Shown here: piece after piece, positions 46,003 through 56,449 of the stretch
Numbering within the stretch: the first letter of the stretch is position 1
Layout of the letters: every line of letters starts with the position of its first letter
DNA from: Cladorrhinum sp. PSN259
Taxonomy: Eukaryota; Ascomycota; Sordariomycetes; Sordariales; Podosporaceae
Direction: 5' to 3'
Assembly: GCA_033725935.1 (NCBI GenBank)
Contig: MU867102.1
Location: 186,001-250,000, forward strand
Length of the DNA stretch: 64,000 bases
Program-made: the position numbers and the translations under genes
Notes under the pieces: model-generated
Seen by the model: the letters and a program-made list of their open reading frames with translations, nothing else
Databases searched by the model: none
Told to the model about the DNA's origin: nothing

Positions 46003-46878
46003 ATGATCCGCTTGCCAATACTCCTCAGAAGCCGAAGCTTCTTGGCGGCCGCAACGAACAGCTATAAAACCATCCACACCAACAGCAGCGGCAATCGCGG
46101 CGACAATGGCAACTTGAACAGCAAGAAGAACGTTAACAATAAGAGTAACGGTAATAAGAAAGCCAATGAAAATAAGGACAGTATCGCCACCAAGAACACC
46201 GACACCAATGTAACGGGCAAGGGCAAAGATGGCAAACCGAAGCCGCGTCCCCCCTCCTTCATATTTCCCAACTTGCACCAGAGAATCATTGACCGCCTCG
46301 TCGACGACGGCGTATCTACTTCTTACGAATTCCACAAGACCGACAGGAACCTCAAGGCGGCGGCGACTTGGGATACCCACGTGATGGGCAGGTTCAGGTG
46401 CACCACTGGCGGATGTGGAGGGCGATGGTATTGTTCTTTTTTCTTCTTCTTTGTTTTTTTTTTTACCCTACTTCCATGCGTTGCTTTCTTCCCTGTTGCC
46501 TATTCTAAACTTGTCTTCGAAACAAGGGATCCGGGAGAAAATATTTCTAATCAGACAGCTGCGTGATGGCACAGGAGCAGCAAAAAAGTCGCGATAAGGA
46601 TCAGACGCTTCCGCGTCGGCGTGGGTGGGAAGTCAAAGGCCTACAACGCTTTGGTTTACAACCAAAAGTGTAAGAAATGCGAGAAGCGGGGCGTATTTGA
46701 GCTGGACGAGAACTCTTATGTGGACAGAGTGGTGTACCGGATCAAGGTGTGGGAAGATGTTCACGTGGAAGAGCTGCCTCATGGAGAACAAACTGGACCC
46801 GAGCACGAGCAACACTTGTGCGAGGGGTGTATACGGGGAATTTGCCTAAAGGGTCGTGGTGTTCATTATAATTTTTGA
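46003..46878 (+). CDS. 3CxxC-type zinc-finger protein
   Basis: The start is ATG 46003, one intron lies at 46428-46574 and the stop TGA is at 46876-46878, giving 242 residues. The N-terminus (LPILLRSRSFLAAATN) could be a mitochondrial signal. A low-complexity Asn/Lys/Gly stretch follows at about residues 25-75. The domain then reads FPNLHQRIIDRL, MGRFRCTTGGCGGRW, SSKKVAIRIRRF, YNALVYNQKCKKCEKRG, SYVDRVVYRIKVW and HEQHLCEGCIRGIC. This is the zf-3CxxC pattern, with Cys pairs that bind zinc. The intron splits the first conserved Trp codon. The molecular role in fungi is unknown. Confidence 0.82.
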
Positions 46879-47959
46879 GTTAAATTGTGGCTGAGGGGAG
46901 ATGACTCCCTATACTAGAAGATGGCAAAGTGTCTGTGCATTACATACAACACCAGGGATTCCCCAGTGATCCACCACCTGAGTATTAGTCTGGCCCTCTC
47001 AATCTTCTCCCAGTCGAAAACAGGTGTGTCAGAGTTCAGACAGTGTCAGTCCTAGTCATTTGCCAGCGTCAACTGCAGCAAGGGAAGGGCATGCACAATA
47101 CGAGATTGGATTGACACCTTGCCAACGGTTGAATTCTTGGAAGAATGGACACATAATTATGTGACCTTGTTGTTGGAGGGAAAACAAACGTGATGAACCT
47201 ACCTGTGGGTGAGTGATTTCATCTTATTCCGGGACTGCAGAACCCCGGGGCCACGTGCATGCGCAACATGCTGCTGAAATGGAGGGGTATAATTGACAGA
47301 TCGCAACGGAAAGCGATGGAAACAAGTCCCGGGAGAGGAGGGATGGTTTGTATGGAATGACAACACGAATCTATGGAGGGCAGGAGCCCACAGGGGAATC
47401 CAAAATTTGCGTCATGTGGTATTGGTTGCCGGGTCATATTTTAAATTCGACCGTCACCTCAGAAGATGCCTGCGTCGTTCTTCTTTTAATGACAAGACCT
47501 AAGGGAGATGCCATGAAGACTGGATTTTTGGTTTATATCTGCGGTAGCTCTATTAAACTTTGTGAACACCAGAATAGGAAAGGGACGAAAAGTTAAACCC
47601 ATCATTGTCCATGAGAAGGGGTGGAACTGCCCGGGGTCTTCTGCTGCGGCAGCAATACACTGCAGCATCCCAAATACCTGCTTTGCTTAAGTCCTGGGAT
47701 ATAAGGGTTGCAAAGTTTCCACCATCAGTTACCTCCCCTCAGCAACCTTCCCCACCACGGTATTTCTACCTTCTCCAAGAAAAGCTTGCATCCAGAACCT
47801 CTCTTCCGAGCAACAGCAGCCATAAAACAAACCACGACACATCTTTGACTGGCTACCGTTTATTCAATACATTCACCCAATCCCACATTTTCCTTCATCC
47901 ATTTCATCAATTTTGTCCGCGATAGCCTCTCCGGTTTGTGACGAATCAAATCCCTAACC
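46879..47959. other. Intergenic region
   Basis: This gap of about 1.1 kb has short frames only. The last 250 bp are C/T- and A-rich leader-like sequence before copy C. No gene was recognised. Confidence 0.35.
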
Positions 47960-48759
47960 ATGATCGAGCTCGACAACAAGCGTAAGTCATCACTCAAGGC
48001 ATCACGACTTCGTTGCCAATCCAGTACTAACAATCTTTAAACAGTCATCTTCGACTGGAATGTTCTCCGTAAGCCATACCCATTGCTATGTCTTTAGGTC
48101 TGCCAATTGATATTTACCCTTCAAAGGCCAAGCCCTCTTCCCGAACGGCGAGAATATCTTGCCCACCAATGCTCAATACGCGGAGGTGGGCATGAAGGCA
48201 ATCGACGACGCGATCGCGGCGGGCCACAGCCACAAGAGCTTGCGCCAGGACGCCCGCGTCGCAATGTCCCAGGGCGAGATGGAGATATGGGACCAGATTG
48301 ATCGGACGATTGACGGCAAGAGCTCCAAAGGTGATAAAATCCAAGCGACCGCCAGACACATCCTCTTCCACTACATTCTAAACCAACTGGAGGTGGTGTT
48401 TGACCGTATTAGCGAGGACAAGGAGGCAATTGCCGAAGGCTATGGTAAGTTCACTCATTCCGAACACGCTGTCCCCTTCGCTAATTCCGGTTCCACTCAA
48501 AGACGTTGTCGACAGCTACGACGACGAAGCCGCCAAGGCCCACCGACACCTCGGTAATGACTGGGACATTGTCCAGCCCGCTCCTGAGACTGTGGCTGGG
48601 GATGATGAACGGGGCTGGGTGGCAGTGACAGAGCCTCAGGCTATTGCCAGTGCCATGTGCGAGCAGCAAACCGCCAGCGATACGCGTATGGCGCCACCAC
48701 AGAAGGTCTCGTTCGTCAAGAAGGCCTTTCGTTGGGTGAAGGGATCGTCAAAGCAGTAA
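47960..48759 (+). CDS. Mini-exon paralogous family, copy C (long form)
   Basis: Exons are 47960-47981 (22 nt), 48045-48068 (24 nt), 48127-48444 and 48503-48759, all in phase 1, giving 206 residues. The 24-nt exon encodes LIFDWNVLR. Exon 3 has ALFPNGENILPTNAQYAEVG, DDAIAAGHSHKSL and later ARHILFHYILNQLEVVFDRI, ending EAIAEGY. The last exon has DVVDSYDDEAAKAHRHLGND, WDIVQPAPETV and a basic C-terminus (KKAFRWVKGSSK). The order DWN, AGH, GY, DW is the same as in copy A. This is the best-preserved long copy and looks functional. No known domain was recognised. Confidence 0.7.
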
Positions 48760-49798
48760 TAGTCCCCAGAAGTGAAACCACACCGCTCGCCGAACCAGGT
48801 CAAGTTGCTACCTATCTTGCTTGAAAGTACAGGTTGAAGCCTGGAATCAGTGGCAATCTTGATTCTCAAGATGACTGGCAGAGCTGGGGCACTTTGAAAG
48901 CTTGGATGATACAGCAGGGGCTATATATTCCTAATTTTATGCCAAAATTCCTGTCTTTATCATCCCAATACGAAGAGCATCCAGGGTAGAGTCATAAGAC
49001 ATTCAATTGAAAAGAAATCGGATGATCCACATGCATCACCGACGACCAGTGAGATCTTGGAAAGTCGATCAAAGCTTAGTGCCCCTCCCCCCCTCCCAAC
49101 CCAAAGCCACTTCCTGTTGAAAGTGGTTGACCGGTTTCAAAGGCGTGCTTGGGTTGTCTGGTCCCGTCATTGCCTTGTGGCCGCCGCATGCCACGAGACT
49201 AAGATAGGGAAGCAACTGCCTCTGAATTTTGTCTCTAAGCTGGTGAAATCACATTTATCAGTTACAGAGGGAGGGAATGCCAAGTCTTGGTAATGGGCTG
49301 GCTTTTGGAATGAGCGAAGGGCACATCCCTATGTCCGTCGGAAATGATAAGTGAAACGATGACGGGTGAATACATCGATCGAGAAAATTCATATAGAAAG
49401 AAGTATGTTCATGCACATTCCTTGTTGGTGAAAGAGATGGAAGATTACCGAAGTAAGATAGTGCTAAATCCCATTCTGATGTGGAAGGGAGAAGGGAGAA
49501 GAGGGCAAGGGATTCGATGGGCAGAGGGCCGGAGATAAAAGCCATGAAACACCGTACTTGGTCGTAAACCCAAGTGCGGGGTTGTCGACTGAGCGTGCGA
49601 AACCTGGAAGGTTGAGGGTTGATCGACCCACTTAAAGGGCGGCGAATTTTCTGCTGAGCTGTTCAAGTTGCCCACCAGATCGAATTTCTGTTGTCCCTAG
49701 TTTCTCATTCTTCTTCAACACGGCAGCAATCAATTCGTTCCCTCTTCCCTGTCGCAGTCTTTGCCAATACGGCGCATCCAGCTTCAACATCAACAATC
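48760..49798. other. Intergenic region
   Basis: This 1.04-kb gap lies between two plus-strand genes. Short frames only were seen. The 120 bp before 49799 are the likely leader of the HAD gene. Confidence 0.4.
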
Positions 49799-50548
49799 AT
49801 GATATCCCTTGTCGCATTCGACCTTGACGGGACCCTTGCTGCGAGCAAGCAGGCAATCGAAGACACGATGGCAAACGCGCTGGCGGATTTGTTGGAGGTC
49901 TCTCACGTTGCAGTCATCTCTGGCGGCGACTGGCCGCAGTTTGAGAAGCAAGTGGCGAGCCGACTGCCAGCACGTGCGAATCGCTCAAAGCTGTGGCTGC
50001 TACCTACGACCGGTACCAAACTTTACACGTTCCAGAACGGCGAGTGGCAGCGAGTCTACGCCGATCTCTTCAGTGACGACGAGAAGAAAAAGATCCTCGA
50101 GGCATTTGACCTTTCGCTGGAGAAGACAGGCTTCAAGCCCGAGAAGACCTGGGGCAAACGCATCGAAGACCGAGGCAGCCAGATTACCTTCTCCGCCCTC
50201 GGACAGGAGGCGCCCATTCACGAGAAGGAGCACTGGGACCCTGACTTTGTGAAACGCAAGGTCATACAGCAGGATCTCCGAGAACGCCTACCGAACTTAT
50301 CCATCAACATGGGAGGGGCAACCTCCATTGATATTACCCAGCAAGGTGTCGACAAGGGCTTTGGTTTGAAGAGACTGCGCGACCAGAGCGGAATCCCTCT
50401 CGAGCAGATGATGTTTATCGGCGACGCCATCTTCCCCGGCGGCAATGACTATCCTGCGCATGAGATAGGTCTGAAGACGGTCAAGGTCAAGAACCCTGAT
50501 GGCACGCTTGCTGCGATCGCTGGCATCGTGGCTTGCCTCAGCGAGTAA
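49799..50548 (+). CDS. HAD-superfamily (IIB) phosphatase / phosphomannomutase-like protein
   Basis: The start is ATG 49799; an upstream extension of the frame has no ATG and looks like leader. The 249-residue protein has motif I LVAFDLDGTLAASK, motif II HVAVISGGDWPQFEKQ, a GGATSIDITQQGVDKG segment carrying the conserved Lys, and motif III MMFIGDAIFPGGNDYPA. The cap region between motifs II and III fits the Cof/PMM type. It probably hydrolyses a sugar phosphate or is an orphan HAD enzyme. Such proteins are more common in bacteria than in fungi, but base composition here does not stand out. It is intronless. Confidence 0.85.
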   Translation: MISLVAFDLDGTLAASKQAIEDTMANALADLLEVSHVAVISGGDWPQFEKQVASRLPARANRSKLWLLPTTGTKLYTFQNGEWQRVYADLFSDDEKKKILEAFDLSLEKTGFKPEKTWGKRIEDRGSQITFSALGQEAPIHEKEHWDPDFVKRKVIQQDLRERLPNLSINMGGATSIDITQQGVDKGFGLKRLRDQSGIPLEQMMFIGDAIFPGGNDYPAHEIGLKTVKVKNPDGTLAAIAGIVACLSE

Positions 50549-51365
50549 TAATGCGTCACCTGGCAGGAAGCTGAGTTGTGGTGCTTGATAAAGAGGGGTG
50601 TTTGAGGGGAGAAAAAGCCAAGCGGGTGTGTAGAATACCATGGACGTGTCATAATAGTTGCACTGCGTCCCATCTTTCTCGGGGTAGCGTTCTACAATAT
50701 CAAGCTTTGTAAACCATTTAAAATAACAGTTTGGGATGAAACCCAAACCGATACTTATACCACACCTCTCGCCACCACATGCGCGCTGACGCCGACCTAT
50801 AGGATTGTAATCGGTGTGACTGAATTAAAGATGGTGGATGTAGATAGGTGACTCCTACTCTATAAGCTTCCCCCACTGGATTGGTCATGAAGACAAATAA
50901 GCTTGGGACGAGAATTTGGTGCATAACTAGGGATTTAAGTGCTTCCAACCCTGGCATGGCAGCATAGAGTGAGCCACTGGGGATCTAGAGGGGAAACATC
51001 GCAAACACCGTCGCGCCATTGCCCATCATGTCTCCTCTCGAGTCCAGCCTCCATAGTCGGACTCCTACTCCAGCTCTATTATTAGAGCTTGGGTCGGGGT
51101 CACCGCTTAGACATTGAGGCGTATTCCTCAATGATGCTGATGGAGAAACCAAACAAAGGCAGGGAAGCAAGCAATTGAAGTAATATAGTATGGTTGATTG
51201 TGTGTGAAGGTTGTGTGTTATTGCAAGTGGAAAGCTGCAGCTACCTAACCACACCCACTGGGTCCACCTTGTCCAATCTATCTACGTGAGCCCACTGCCT
51301 TGTAATTGGGTGCAAGCCACCTAATTGCAACGACAGTGAAGACCTGGCTCCAGGTGGACCAGGTA
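50549..51365. other. Intergenic region
   Basis: This 816-bp stretch follows the HAD gene. No gene was recognised. Confidence 0.4.
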
Positions 51366-51517
51366 TCAGATGGTCTCTGTTTCACGCGGGGAACCAGTAG
51401 TTAGCTAAATATATCCAACAACGTCCATAAAAGCGACCCAGAAAGATGTTGATAATTGAAACTTACCATACCCGCACTGGTGGAGGAATTCCGCCCCCCG
51501 AATGCGAGTAGGCGTGC
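51366..51517 (-). pseudogene. Mini-exon paralogous family, copy E (3' fragment)
   Basis: A 51-nt exon (51517-51467) encodes TPTRIRGAEFLHQCGY, flanked by AG and GTAAGT, and is followed by a terminal exon after AAACAG that reads ETI then TGA (51366-51368). This copies the last two exons of copy D 500 bp away (VATRIREVEFLLESGY, ETIEEHDPIA), with the same exon length and splice phases. The first two exons are missing, so it is a partial tandem duplicate. Confidence 0.6.
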
Positions 51518-51882
51518 CTGTAATAAACCGAGCGGTATAAAGATCGATGCTTCACAGGTGCTTGAGTTTTGTGCTTTAGCCCACTCTCCTCCACCTTCAT
51601 GTTTCTCGGGTATTTATAAGAAGCAAAGGAACCCCGGAAAGAGATGTGTTGAATAGGGAATAAAATACGGATGAGTTCTGAGATTTGGGCTTGCTAGTCT
51701 GGTTTGTATATTTAGAAGAGAACGCCTAGAAGCGCAACAGCCACCCCGTTCCATGTACATGAAGGGAAACCTGCTTATTTTCCATGCAGCCCCCTACACT
51801 TTATGAGTTGAGTCAAGTCCAAACCTCGAAAAATTCCTTCTTCAACTCTATGCTCTTGGCAGAGTTGCTTCCTGGTGACGAC
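51518..51882. other. Spacer between copies E and D
   Basis: These 365 bp would hold exons 1-2 if copy E were complete; they are not present. No other feature was seen. Confidence 0.35.
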
Positions 51883-52436
51883 CTAAGCAATGGGATCATG
51901 TTCCTCGATGGTCTCTGTTTCCGGAGGGTAGAGGTGATTAGCTTAATCTATCGAATCTCAATCCTAAGACGACTGCATGTGAAATAGGCTTAAAAATTGA
52001 ATCTTACCATAGCCGGACTCGAGTAAAAACTCCACCTCTCGGATACGAGTGGCAACACCTGGGGGAAAAACTGTCAATTACATTATGAAGAAGCAGCAGA
52101 AGCGTGCGTGAATGAACATACTCTTGGCCACCTCCATCACGTACGTGAAGAAGTGATACTTCAAAGCCTCCTCGGCGTCGTCTGCAATCGGCGCGTCCGA
52201 GATATTGCGGCGGCCTTGCGCCGCCATCTCTTCACAACTGTGGCCCGCTTGAATGATTTGTAATATCGCTTCGTGGGCGACTTGCTCGAGTTTCCAGCGC
52301 TCGGGAAGCTTGCCGTCCGCTGTTACAAGACGACCTCCTGTTCAAAAGAGAGAGAGAACTTGTTAATGAGAGATAACCGATGAACAATTACGTGATCAGA
52401 TAACTTACGAATGTTGTTCCAGTCAAGGGTGTTCAT
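51883..52436 (-). CDS. Mini-exon paralogous family, copy D (short form)
   Basis: Exons are 52436-52409 (28 nt), 52337-52122, 52058-52008 (51 nt) and 51914-51883, giving 108 residues, all joined in phase 1. The first exon encodes MNTLDWNNI; it equals the 4-nt plus 24-nt exons of copies A and B without the intron. Exon 2 reads LVTADGKLPERWKLEQVAHE, IIQAGHSCEEMAAQ and ALKYHFFTYVMEVAK. The 51-nt exon encodes VATRIREVEFLLESGY. The protein then ends with the short tail ETIEEHDPIA, lacking the DW tail of the long form. No membrane or signal sequence is seen. All splice sites are good, so it is probably expressed. Confidence 0.68.
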
Positions 52437-52840
52437 CTGTTCAACTTGACAATGCAACTTAGTTGGCGGCCAACAAAAACAGCGGGCTACTATTTAGAGA
52501 ATCCGGCATACATACGAAGTGACGGAAGATGGTCGAAATTGAGTCGGAAAGAGACGAGAAGGAAGAGCGGGGAGAAAGCGAGGCAGTCGTGGAGTTGATG
52601 TTGAAATATTGCAAGGAAAAAGGGAAGAGACGATCAGGAATTGAGATTGCGGCGAAACCCCACAAAATAAGCAAGATTTAGTGATGGTCGTTTTTGACAG
52701 CGCTAAAAAAGAACATTCCAAACAATTATTGCCCTTATTTTCATCCGAATTACTCTTGACTAAGCGGGTCTTGCTTCTGTCTGCTGCTGCAGTTGCGGCG
52801 TTTTTAATCCGGGCAGGAGCAGTCGACCATATAGGTCCGA

Positions 52841-52925
52841 AAGCCTTATGACCGAATTTCTTCTGCGACCTCTTTTCTCCTACAAATACCAATCAGAATT
52901 TCCAAGTTATTTTCCAAACTTCCCC
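52841..52925 (+). repeat. Promoter-like repeat block, copy 1
   Basis: About 85 bp here match 61741-61827 at roughly 80-85% by eye. The best-kept part is AAATACCAATCAGAATTTCC, which is identical in both. The second copy sits just upstream of family copy G and contains its TATA box. Here the TATA box reads TACAAATA. No intact gene follows on the plus strand. Confidence 0.7.
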
Positions 52926-54308
52926 CCAGAGCAAAATTTGTCCCAGCGTTTCCTATTGTGAATCTCTCGTTAAGTTACCTTTCCCCAGGGTACTATATAC
53001 CCTTGCGACAATCCGACATTCAACAGTAGGTGACAATTCAGCTTGTTGAGTATCTCTTCGGTCGCCAAACGCAGACCTAACAGCTTGTTCCATGCCTCCT
53101 TGATGCCGTAGATGGCGTGCTGCCGCGCCCACTGCGCGCGGATAGAGATAGGTGAGTTAATGTCTAGGAGGGTAGGCCCCATGGTGGCTTTTTCAGGCGG
53201 CCTGGGGGATAGGGGCTGGTGCCAGGGGTGACTGTACCTCGAAGAGAGCTAGAGACTAGAAAGGATATCGTACGCATTTCAAATGCGGCGACCATAACGG
53301 CAACCACGCTAGAATGGAGACGACCCAACCCCTGCATCCAATAAGCTCCCCTCAAGCTCTACCTCAAGGCCTGCTTCTCCCCCTCCAGCTCGACCTGCCA
53401 TCGGCTAACTCGCGACTGTCTCTCTCCTACGCCCGATCGGGCCACTCCCGTAGCCTCAAGGGCAAGTCCTACATTTCCTTATTCAACTTCTCGTGCATAT
53501 CAAAGCGTAATCTCACAATTTGAGACGTGGGGGTTCATGCCCACCACCGGACAAGAGTTCCGACACAGGTCAGCTCTGGTCCGAAATGTATGCCATCTTC
53601 GGATTAGTGAAGCACGCCAGCTGCAAGTTTCGGAAGCTGAAAACTTCAGTGACGAGTAATGCATGATGGTTGCAGAGAATTGCTTTGTATCTCCTCCAAA
53701 TTTCGGTCTGGTGTTAATGTTGTGGTTGGCCTACAGGTAGCTAAGCGGCACCTTTCGCTGTTGTCTACAGTTGTTGTCAACGAATCATGTCGCTCCATGA
53801 AATTCTACACTATGCGCTAGCTCAGTTCACCTCGCTTCTTCGATTGGCAACTGCATGTTCTAGGCCGACGTTCATGCATGACCCCCTCTTGTTCAGCTGC
53901 GCCCATGCAAGCCTTTGGACCAAAGCAACCGCATGCCGCCTAGCGTGTTTAGGTGATGGATATCGCTCAATAAATGCGGACTCTGACGTCTGAAGACAAT
54001 TTGCTAGTAATGTAATGTGACCCAACTAACGGAAAAAAGCTAACGTAATTAATACCCGACTTATACACGTAGGTCTTTGCTGCTGCGGGAGCGCCCAATA
54101 GCAAGAGTTGCTGGCACACCAAGTGCGTATCTTCCCACCCTTACTGCTACGTTCCTTTTCTTGATGTCATACCACACTCCGTGATAGTAGATTTAACCAA
54201 TCATCCTTGTCATGGTATGCCACACGTGGTCAGTTGCACCGTAATCCGTTGGAGAGTATGGGTATGAGATATAATGCATTAATTCTGCAGGAAAATCAAG
54301 AGCGGGGG

Positions 54309-54457
54309 AGGCCTACTACCCATATTTATCGGGTGTAGTGGCCTTACCCGTGAGGCAGTATTTAATGTAACAGGAAAGCCAGAAAAGTAGGCCGTTATTC
54401 AAAATACTTTATCATAAAACTTTTGTTTCCCCGCTTTGCGACCAGTGAGCGGGAAAC
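54309..54457. repeat. Two inverted repeats upstream of the thiamine-diphosphate enzyme gene
   Basis: At 54309-54344, AGGCCTACTACCC and CGGGTGTAGTGGCCT can form an imperfect stem with an 8-nt loop. At 54425-54457, GTTTCCCCGCT and AGCGGGAAAC form a stem with one bulged C and a 12-nt loop. They lie 70-220 bp before the ATG. They may mark the edge of the foreign segment or be chance hairpins. Confidence 0.5.
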
Positions 54458-54529
54458 ACAATTTTAACGAGTATTTATCTTGAAAGGCTCTCCTTAAGAG
54501 ATCTTAATCGCGTGAGGTTGTCCCTTGCG

Positions 54530-56449
54530 ATGGAGAGAATCTCGGCCGAGACGCTGCCCCCCGTTCCGCCCCAACGTTGGGCGCGCGACTATCTTTTCGA
54601 TGTCTGCCGCGATTTGGGAATCACGCGAATCTTCGGCGTTCCCGGGGTCAATGAAATCCCTTGGATCGACGGCACCTCCTATCCCGAGAACGGCGTCGAA
54701 TATGTCGAATGCCTTCACGAGAACATCGCCATCGGCGCGGCCATGGGCTCGGCCCGCATGACCGGCAAGCCGGCCATCCTGATCGTCCACGTCACCCCTG
54801 GCATCGCCCACGCCATCACCAACCTGTTCAACGCGTCGCGCTCGCAGTTTCCGCTGATCATCCTGTGCGCGCAGCAGCAGAACGCGCTGGTGGTGCAGGA
54901 GCCTTTGCTGTCGTCCGACACCGTCCCTCTCGCCCGCAACTACTGCAAATGGGCGCATGAGATGAAGTCCGAGCACGATATGAAGCTGGTGCTGCAGCGC
55001 GCCTTCAAGGAGGCGATGGCGCCGCCGAACGGCGTGGTGTTCCTCTCCGTGCCGTGGGAATTCACCATGCGCCGGATTCCCGAAGGCGATTACCTTAAGG
55101 GCATTACCCGGATTTCACCCCATTTCGGACCCGATCCGGAAAGCGTGCGCGACCTCGCCGACCGGTTGGCGGCGGCGAAGAATCCCCTGATCGTCGCCGG
55201 CGACGCGGTCGGATTGGCCGGTGCCTGGGCGGAACTTCGCGATCTCGCTCACGCCATCGGCGCGCCGGTCCTGCAGCAGACCTTGAGCGCCGTCGCCAAC
55301 TATCCCAATGACGATTCCCATTGGCAGGGCGAACTGCCTAACAATCAGGCCGGCATGCAGTCGGCATTCGAAGGGCACGATGTCGCTTTTCTGTGCGGCT
55401 TCTCCAACCAGGCGCAGGTGCTGATCTACAAACCGTCCGACGGCCCGCTGATCCCCGACTCGGTCAGCAAGCTCTATCTTAGCAACTGCATCTGGGACAT
55501 CGGCAAGAACTATTACGGTGACGCCGCTCTGTTCGCTGACGTCAAGGTCGCCCTGCCGCAGATCACCGCCCGGGTGAAGGAGGGGATCGCCCCATTGGTC
55601 GCCAAACAGCGCAACGATACACTGGCCAGGCAGGCGGACGAACGGAGGGCGCAGTGGGAGCAGTATCTGCACCAGGCGATGACTCAGGACAACGTGTGGG
55701 CGGTGGTGATCGCCGACGCACTGCGCCGGCAGATCGAGCAGCATAAGCTTCAGCGCGATTTCGTTTATGTCCACGAGGCCATTTCTGATCCCTCTCCCTT
55801 CCAGTATCTGCTGCCCTACGCCGAACCGACCAGCTACTATTGCGTCGGCGGCGGCTCGCTCGGCTGGTCGTTCGGCGCCACCATCGGCATCAAGGAGGAA
55901 AAGCGTGGGGTGCAGGGAATCGGCACCAAACTGGTGGTGGCCGTCACCGGCGACGGCTCCTCGCTGTTCTATCCGCAGGCCTGGTGGACGGCGGCGCACC
56001 GCAATCTGGGTATCCTCTATATCATTACCAACAACTGCGAATACCACACCCTGCAGGTGGGACTCGGGACTGTCGTCCAGGTCTATGGCGAGGCGCTGGG
56101 CTACGACTGGAGGCCGCGCACTATGAACCCCGACTATCTCACCATCCGTGACCCCCAGCCCGACTTCGTTGGCATCGCCAAGGCCATGGCCGGCATCGAG
56201 GGCAAGCACATCGAGCACCCGGACGAGGTCGAACCGGCCGTGTGCGATGCCATCCGCTATGTACTGGAGACCGGCAAATCCTTCGTGCTGGAAATCAAGA
56301 CGGTGGGGCTGAGCAGCCAGCAGCAGCCGCCCGACACTGACGATGCCCGCGCCGTCACCCCGTCGCTCAGGGCCCAGCCGCATTTGGACTTGGTCCATTC
56401 CGGCCCGAACTCCGCCCGCCGGCCGGGCGATACGGCGCTGATCTGCTAG
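54530..56449 (+). CDS. Thiamine-diphosphate-dependent enzyme (acetolactate synthase / benzoylformate decarboxylase-like), bacterial type
   Basis: This is an intronless 639-residue ORF from ATG 54530 to TAG 56447-56449. The N-terminal domain has GITRIFGVPGVNEIPW and CLHENIAIGAAMG with the Glu that activates the cofactor. The central domain has KNPLIVAGDAVG. The C-terminal cofactor motif is VAVTGDGSSLFYPQ, followed about 25 residues later by IITNNCEYHT, the GDG...NN pattern. The gene is strongly GC-rich, with G/C at most third codon positions, and leaves a 427-codon open frame on the opposite strand. Neighbours are AT-richer and split by introns. The style is proteobacterial, which suggests horizontal transfer. 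It would join or cleave 2-oxo acids; the substrate is unknown. Contamination is unlikely given continuous flanks. Confidence 0.85.
   Translation: MERISAETLPPVPPQRWARDYLFDVCRDLGITRIFGVPGVNEIPWIDGTSYPENGVEYVECLHENIAIGAAMGSARMTGKPAILIVHVTPGIAHAITNLFNASRSQFPLIILCAQQQNALVVQEPLLSSDTVPLARNYCKWAHEMKSEHDMKLVLQRAFKEAMAPPNGVVFLSVPWEFTMRRIPEGDYLKGITRISPHFGPDPESVRDLADRLAAAKNPLIVAGDAVGLAGAWAELRDLAHAIGAPVLQQTLSAVANYPNDDSHWQGELPNNQAGMQSAFEGHDVAFLCGFSNQAQVLIYKPSDGPLIPDSVSKLYLSNCIWDIGKNYYGDAALFADVKVALPQITARVKEGIAPLVAKQRNDTLARQADERRAQWEQYLHQAMTQDNVWAVVIADALRRQIEQHKLQRDFVYVHEAISDPSPFQYLLPYAEPTSYYCVGGGSLGWSFGATIGIKEEKRGVQGIGTKLVVAVTGDGSSLFYPQAWWTAAHRNLGILYIITNNCEYHTLQVGLGTVVQVYGEALGYDWRPRTMNPDYLTIRDPQPDFVGIAKAMAGIEGKHIEHPDEVEPAVCDAIRYVLETGKSFVLEIKTVGLSSQQQPPDTDDARAVTPSLRAQPHLDLVHSGPNSARRPGDTALIC

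Larger units (their letters stand above)
52437..54529. other. Gene-poor region
   Basis: The first 400 bp hold the promoter of copy D. A promoter-like block at 52841-52925 is given separately. A 70-codon minus frame (52970-53182, ISIRAQWARQHAIYGI) may be a very diverged relative of the family, but the match is too weak to call. Other frames (53314-53523 plus, 53787-53993 plus) show nothing. Imperfect inverted repeats lie at 54309-54344 and 54425-54457. Confidence 0.4.

Noticed and set aside
52970..53182. 70-codon minus frame as another member of the mini-exon family
   Set aside because: Only a few scattered residues match; the DWN, AGH and GY motifs are missing.
53490..53560. GTGGGGGTTCATGCCCACC, tRNA-like hairpin
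   Set aside because: The anticodon loop would have 5 nt and no acceptor stem pairs.
55115..56398. 427-codon open frame antisense to the thiamine-diphosphate enzyme gene
   Set aside because: It is a shadow produced by high GC in the real gene; it shows no domain.
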